Source: Proteobacteria bacterium UBA6920
Lineage (GTDB): Bacteria; Pseudomonadota; Gammaproteobacteria; SG8-11
DNA: 18,641 nucleotides
Assembly (NCBI GenBank): GCA_002448875.1
Contig: DKAS01000235.1
Span: forward strand, 1-18,641
Direction of reading: 5' to 3'
The notes beneath the pieces were generated by a model. The model was not told where the DNA came from. It worked only from the letters and a program-made list of their open reading frames with translations, and did no database searches. Numbering within the stretch: the first letter of the stretch is position 1; every line of letters begins with the position of its first letter. A program made the translations under genes and the position numbers. Of this stretch, positions 15,411 to 18,641 are shown in pieces.

Positions 15411-17028
15411 AGCGTCCTCGCTTTCCATCCGAACCGGTAATCAAGCCCAATGCCATACCACTGACGGTCCCCTTTCAGGCGGCCAAGATCACCCAATTTC
15501 CAACTGTTTTTTCGCACGCCAAAATCACCCTGCACTGAAAGATCGTGGCTCAGGCGGTAGCCCAGGGACACGGCCGCGCCATAGGCGTATTCCGTAACAC
15601 CTTGACGCACGTAATTACCATTGGTGTCGCGCAACGTGTTTCGCAGCTGCTCCGGCCCCCCTCCAGACGCAGCGACAGATCGAAAAGGTTGGCAAACAGA
15701 TGGTATTCCGTGGCGAACATCAAGGATTCAAGCTGGGTACGCGATAGCAGTTGTGTAGAATTGATAAGGATACAACGTGTTTCCGAAGCACTGTAATTCA
15801 CGCCAAACCCAAAACTCTGCCAGTTCAACCGGGCACCGAAATCTTTCGCCTGCAAATACGATTGGCCAGTCAGGCGCTTCCATGCGGCACCGAAAACCAG
15901 GTATTTGCGCCGCTGCAGCGTTACCTCCAAAGGCCGGTAGTTCATTACCTCGTCCAGCGATACGGTTTCACCCGGATCGGCTTTTACCCGATAGGAGGCC
16001 ACGGGGCTGTCACCCGGGGAATACAGGGTGACGCTGCTCCCGGTGGGATCCAGGGGAAAGGCCAGGGGCAATACGCCTTTTTTATTGCCATCGACCTCGA
16101 GCTGAAAACCGGAGTACCTCTCGTCATAAGCCTCCAGTACGGGCAGACCGCTGCTGATGCGTTTGCCAAACAAGGCGATATCCGCGTCCCCGACTAACTT
16201 GATGTTCGCGGTCGGCCGTTGCGCGCCATCTGTGTAATGCCAGGTCCTGTCCCGGGCATAATCGTGGGCTTCCAACGCCGAGACCGTGCCATCCTTGTTT
16301 CTATCGTAGGTAGTGAGTGCCTCGAGGAGGTAATAGGTGTACACATCACCACGCAATCGGTCGTCTTCTCGGGCGGGCTCGCCTCTGGCGGCGGCCGCCA
16401 ATACCAGGCTGCCCTCGGAAGCATCCGCCAATGGGATGGCAGCGCCCTTGTTGGAACGGACCATTCGCATCACCTCCGGAGGCAAACGTGATTTGCCTTC
16501 CCCGGAGTAACAGGTGGCCAGGATGATGAGCTTCTTCCTGGAACGCAGCCCCTCCAGCCATTGCAGCAAATCGGCATGGGTCAGTCCTGTTTCGAGCAGC
16601 TTGTTTTTGCGCGTGTCGTGCAGAACCACCACCTGCTCCAAATCACCGGACGCGTTTTGCACCAGCGAACCGTGAGCGGATATATACAACACCACGGTGT
16701 CCGACGGCGCCACCGTGTCGGATACCTGTTTGAGCAGGGCATGCACACGAGCGGCGGTGGCATCTTCATTCAGCAGGGTAAACTTATTCACCTGATGACC
16801 GGTCTTGACGCCGAACAACTCGGATACCCGAGCGGCGTCATTAGCCGGCCACTTCAAGGGTGGCCAGAATTCATCCTGGTAGGTATCTATACCGATATCC
16901 AGCGTAAAGTAGCGCGGCGTCTCCGCTCCCGTCATGGCGGAGACGGGTATTTTCACGTCCGCCGACCACGCGCAAAGCGGAAACAACCACAGGCAGGCGT
17001 GCGCGATTCGCTTGATGGTCGCTCCCAT
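15407..17028 (-). CDS. Exported caspase-like protease with EF-hand loop and predicted outer-membrane barrel (frameshifted)
   Basis: This encodes a secreted caspase-fold (C14) cysteine protease. The signal peptide (about 1-23) is followed by WPANDAARV and the catalytic pair His119 (YISAHGS) and Cys173 (ATCYSGEGKSR). DRNKDGTVSALE fits the EF-hand calcium loop exactly. Next come a PEGA-like segment (GFQLEVDGNKKGVLPL) and alternating strands (FGFGVNYS, ATEYHLFANLF, YGAAVSLGYRL, WYGIGLDYRF) suggesting a small eight-stranded barrel. As given, the frame ends at 15550 with nonsense after LRLEGG; one more G in the run at 15656-15661 restores a 540-residue protein ending at 15407, whose stop overlaps the next start as ATGA. 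The start at 17028 is preferred over 17079 because GAGGAGG precedes it by 8 bases. The fold assignment is firm; the barrel and the frameshift's meaning are less so. Confidence 0.85.
15656..15661 (-). other. Homopolymer frameshift site in the caspase gene
   Basis: Six C on the + strand (six G in the coding strand) sit exactly where the reading frame breaks, after codons for LRLEG. Seven G would give LEGGPEQLRNTLRD and join both halves. It is either a sequencing error, a true mutation or a slippage switch. Confidence 0.75.
16270..16305 (-). other. EF-hand calcium-loop coding segment in the caspase
   Basis: The 12 codons encode Asp, Asn and Asp at loop positions 1, 3 and 5, Gly at 6, Val at 8 and Glu at 12, the full EF-hand consensus. 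It lies after the catalytic Cys, within the caspase region. Calcium binding is predicted and not shown. Confidence 0.7.
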
Positions 17029-17030
17029 GA

Positions 17031-17702
17031 TCAGGACCTCCTCGTTGTCCAGGTGAAGCAGGCTTTCAATTTCTGCCAATGTTGGGTGGCGGTGCTAATG
17101 CTGGTTTCCAGCTCGGCAGTCGTCGCCGCCGCTACGGCGCAGAACCGCAGGCTGGCGTCATCCTTCTCCAGACGATACCCATAGGTATCACCGCCGTTTT
17201 CCAGCAGGAGTTCGCTTCCCGGGGCTTGCGGTCCACCATCAAACTTAACCGCGGGCGGCATGTCATTCCGCGCGAGCAGCAAGGCGACATACGCGACACG
17301 GGAAACCTCGGCTTTAAACACCAGGGTGTCGCCGGCGAGAATATCGGGCTTGAACATCCGCAGTTCGCCATTACCGGCAAGAACGTAGGGCACGAGTTTC
17401 ACCTCGGGGACGACGTTTTCGCCCTTGGTACGGTGGGACTCCTTTGTCGCGGGCGACATCAGCAGCGCCGGCACAAGCATGATTACCAATGACGCGGCGA
17501 TGGCGTAGGCAAATCGCTGTCGATCGCCCGCGAACTTTTCGCGATCGATAATCCGTGCCATATCCCGCCATATTTCGCGTTTGTCCTTCTCTCTGCTCGG
17601 GCGGCGATATTTTTCGTATTCCGCGTCCATCAGCCGGACGAACTCGTCATCACTCATAAGCTCGGCCAGCGGTCTTGTGTCTTCATCAGGTAAATTATGC
17701 AT
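17031..17702 (-). CDS. Single-pass membrane regulator, probable anti-sigma-like partner
   Basis: This 223-residue protein has a charged cytoplasmic N-terminus of about 63 residues (rich in Asp, Glu, Arg; SDDEFVRLMDAEYEKYRR), one transmembrane helix at about 64-82 (FAYAIAASLVIMLVPALLM) and a periplasmic domain of about 140 residues. This layout, directly after an ECF sigma gene (10-base gap), is what is expected of an anti-sigma factor. No zinc-binding HxxxCxxC is seen, so it would be a non-canonical type. The periplasmic part (GDTLVFKAEVSRVAYVALLL, then a late FCAVAA strand) faintly resembles DUF4384 sensor-type domains that occur with caspase proteins. It ends 2 bases before the caspase start, and its last codons hold that gene's ribosome-binding site. 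Anti-sigma activity is inferred from layout and position. Confidence 0.7.
   Translation of the reverse strand: MHNLPDEDTRPLAELMSDDEFVRLMDAEYEKYRRPSREKDKREIWRDMARIIDREKFAGDRQRFAYAIAASLVIMLVPALLMSPATKESHRTKGENVVPEVKLVPYVLAGNGELRMFKPDILAGDTLVFKAEVSRVAYVALLLARNDMPPAVKFDGGPQAPGSELLLENGGDTYGYRLEKDDASLRFCAVAAATTAELETSISTATQHWQKLKACFTWTTRRS
17037..17043 (-). promoter_or_regulatory. Ribosome-binding site deciding the caspase start
   Basis: GAGGAGG on the coding strand ends 8 bases before the ATG at 17028, where a clear signal peptide begins (MGATIKRIAH). This favours 17028 over the upstream in-frame start at 17079, which would overlap the preceding gene. Confidence 0.7.
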
Positions 17703-17712
17703 AGAGTAACTC

Positions 17713-18297
17713 TCACAAGTAGGACGCTCGCAGGGCTTCCAGATGCTCCTCGAAACGCTGTTGATATTTCCTGCGTAAACGACACAGCCTGCTGGTGGTG
17801 GAACTGGCGGGCTCGCCCAGTTTTTCCGCTATTTCCTTGATCGACAGGCCTTCCCCGTAAAACATGGCAAGCGTCGCATCGCCGGATTCCGCCTGGATCT
17901 GCGTGAGCAAGTTCCCGATCAATTGCAGTTCCAGTTCCCGCTGACTGGAATCGACGGCATCTGACCAGAGGCCCTGACCCGATTCTGGAATGTCGGCCAC
18001 CGATTCGGTATTTTGCCTTAGCTGTTTACGCCGGTGATCGAGCGCCAGGTTGCGCGCGCAAACTAGCAACCAGCTTTTTACGCTGTCCTTGTTCTGGATT
18101 TCACCGGCCTTGCGATACAGCCGCAAAAAAGTATCCTGGACGATGTCGCGACACTCGGTTTCGTCGATACCGCAACGCAAGACCACGTATTGAACCAGCC
18201 CCAGGTAAGCGTCATAAACTTTGCGAAATACGCGCTTATCTCCGTTGCGAAGCCGGAGGAATTCTTGGCTGGATAACACAGCATTATGTAAAGTCAT
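17713..18297 (-). CDS. ECF-type RNA polymerase sigma factor
   Basis: This 194-residue protein has the two-domain form of extracytoplasmic-function sigma factors. Region 2 runs from about residue 15 (FRKVYDAYLGLVQYVVL, ECRDIVQDTFLRLYRKAGEI, KSWLLVCARNLALDHRRKQL) and region 4 from about 125 (FYGEGLSIKEIAEKLGEPAS, then STTSRLCRLRRKY as the recognition helix). It directs RNA polymerase to a small set of promoters in response to envelope signals. The start at 18297 is the first ATG in the frame; a TTG at 18336 would add 13 residues but has no better ribosome-binding site. It heads the operon with a membrane regulator, caspase and lipoprotein, so it probably activates its own operon. The sigma call is firm; the regulon is inferred. 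Confidence 0.92.
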   Translation of the reverse strand: MTLHNAVLSSQEFLRLRNGDKRVFRKVYDAYLGLVQYVVLRCGIDETECRDIVQDTFLRLYRKAGEIQNKDSVKSWLLVCARNLALDHRRKQLRQNTESVADIPESGQGLWSDAVDSSQRELELQLIGNLLTQIQAESGDATLAMFYGEGLSIKEIAEKLGEPASSTTSRLCRLRRKYQQRFEEHLEALRASYL

Positions 18298-18641
18298 ATC
18301 AACAAATTGTACTAAGTTTGAGCATTCTTCCCGCAAACTAATTTATTTCACTGCTGCATCGCCATAGAACCCTGCGCTCTGGAAATAAGACGCGTTGCCG
18401 ATCGGAATGCTGCAAAGGATGGGACTGGATTCAGCCGCCAAGGAGGATTCGCGCGATCTGCACGAGCAGGTGGATAACGCCGCGGCACGTTATACCCCCT
18501 GGACAAAAACAGGCAATAGGAAGCCGGGTGATGAATCGGTGCCGGCATTGTATCGAAGGACTGGAAATGCGGAAATTTGCCGTTTGCGGAAATAGGCGGG
18601 ATATTCCCCCTGGCTCCCCTCCGCCCAAGCATAGTGCGTCA
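18298..18641. other. Upstream region of the sigma operon
   Basis: I see no convincing gene here. Short readings on both strands lack ribosome-binding sites, domains or signal peptides. The stretch includes two weak promoter-like arrangements for the minus-strand operon (at 18489-18516 and near 18306-18311), and the window ends before the next gene can be seen. Confidence 0.5.
18489..18516 (-). promoter_or_regulatory. Possible sigma-70 promoter for the caspase operon
   Basis: On the minus strand TTGCCT (18516-18511) and TATAAC (18494-18489) are 16 bases apart, close to a sigma-70 promoter. It would give a leader of about 185 bases before the sigma gene. A second -10-like TACAAT (18311-18306) lies almost on the ATG. 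No typical ECF-type promoter was found by eye. Confidence 0.25.

Noticed and set aside
15411..15428. Longer start for the propeller lipoprotein
   Set aside because: It puts charged MESEDA before the signal peptide and lacks the GAGG spacing that the 15410 start has.
18348..18632. 94-residue minus-strand frame upstream of the sigma gene
   Set aside because: Its composition is unlike protein, it has no ribosome-binding site and no domain; an overlapping + strand frame at 18395-18595 is equally unsupported.

Overview
The window looks like chromosomal DNA from a Gram-negative proteobacterium, most likely a gammaproteobacterium. I infer this from the FadJ-like and Tas-like proteins, which resemble enterobacterial family members, from several exported outer-envelope proteins, and from generally high GC with dense, tightly spaced genes. 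The species cannot be named from sequence alone. No tRNA, rRNA, insertion sequence or CRISPR array was seen.

Left part (2-4288, + strand): a fatty-acid module. It holds the 3' end of a beta-oxidation 3-hydroxyacyl-CoA dehydrogenase, a long-chain acyl-CoA synthetase, a YciA-like hot-dog acyl-CoA thioesterase and a membrane diguanylate cyclase with a periplasmic sensor. Gaps are only 6-15 bases. Next comes an envelope cassette (4443-6550): a TlpA-type thioredoxin, a tiny DUF4266 lipoprotein ending in a Gly/Cys tail, and a DUF3570 outer-membrane barrel. The last two genes overlap by 10 bases.

Middle part (6816-13703): a degenerate hemerythrin-like protein, a 51-residue membrane protein on the minus strand, and a second + strand operon. 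That operon holds a Tas-type aldo/keto reductase, a DUF2846-like lipoprotein and a 984-residue exported LVIVD beta-propeller with an almost invariant 42-residue period. A separate gene then encodes a membrane protein that joins a DUF2628-like segment to a GspG-like C-terminal motif.

Right part (13872-18297, - strand): the most unusual region, a compact four-gene operon. In transcription order it encodes an ECF sigma factor, a single-pass membrane regulator, an exported caspase-like protease carrying an EF-hand loop and a predicted outer-membrane barrel, and a probable beta-propeller lipoprotein. The caspase gene is frameshifted in a run of six G (C on the + strand). One added G restores a 540-residue protein whose stop overlaps the next start as ATGA. 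I read this as an envelope-sensing regulon in which the sigma/membrane pair controls a surface or periplasmic protease. That role is inference and not demonstrated.
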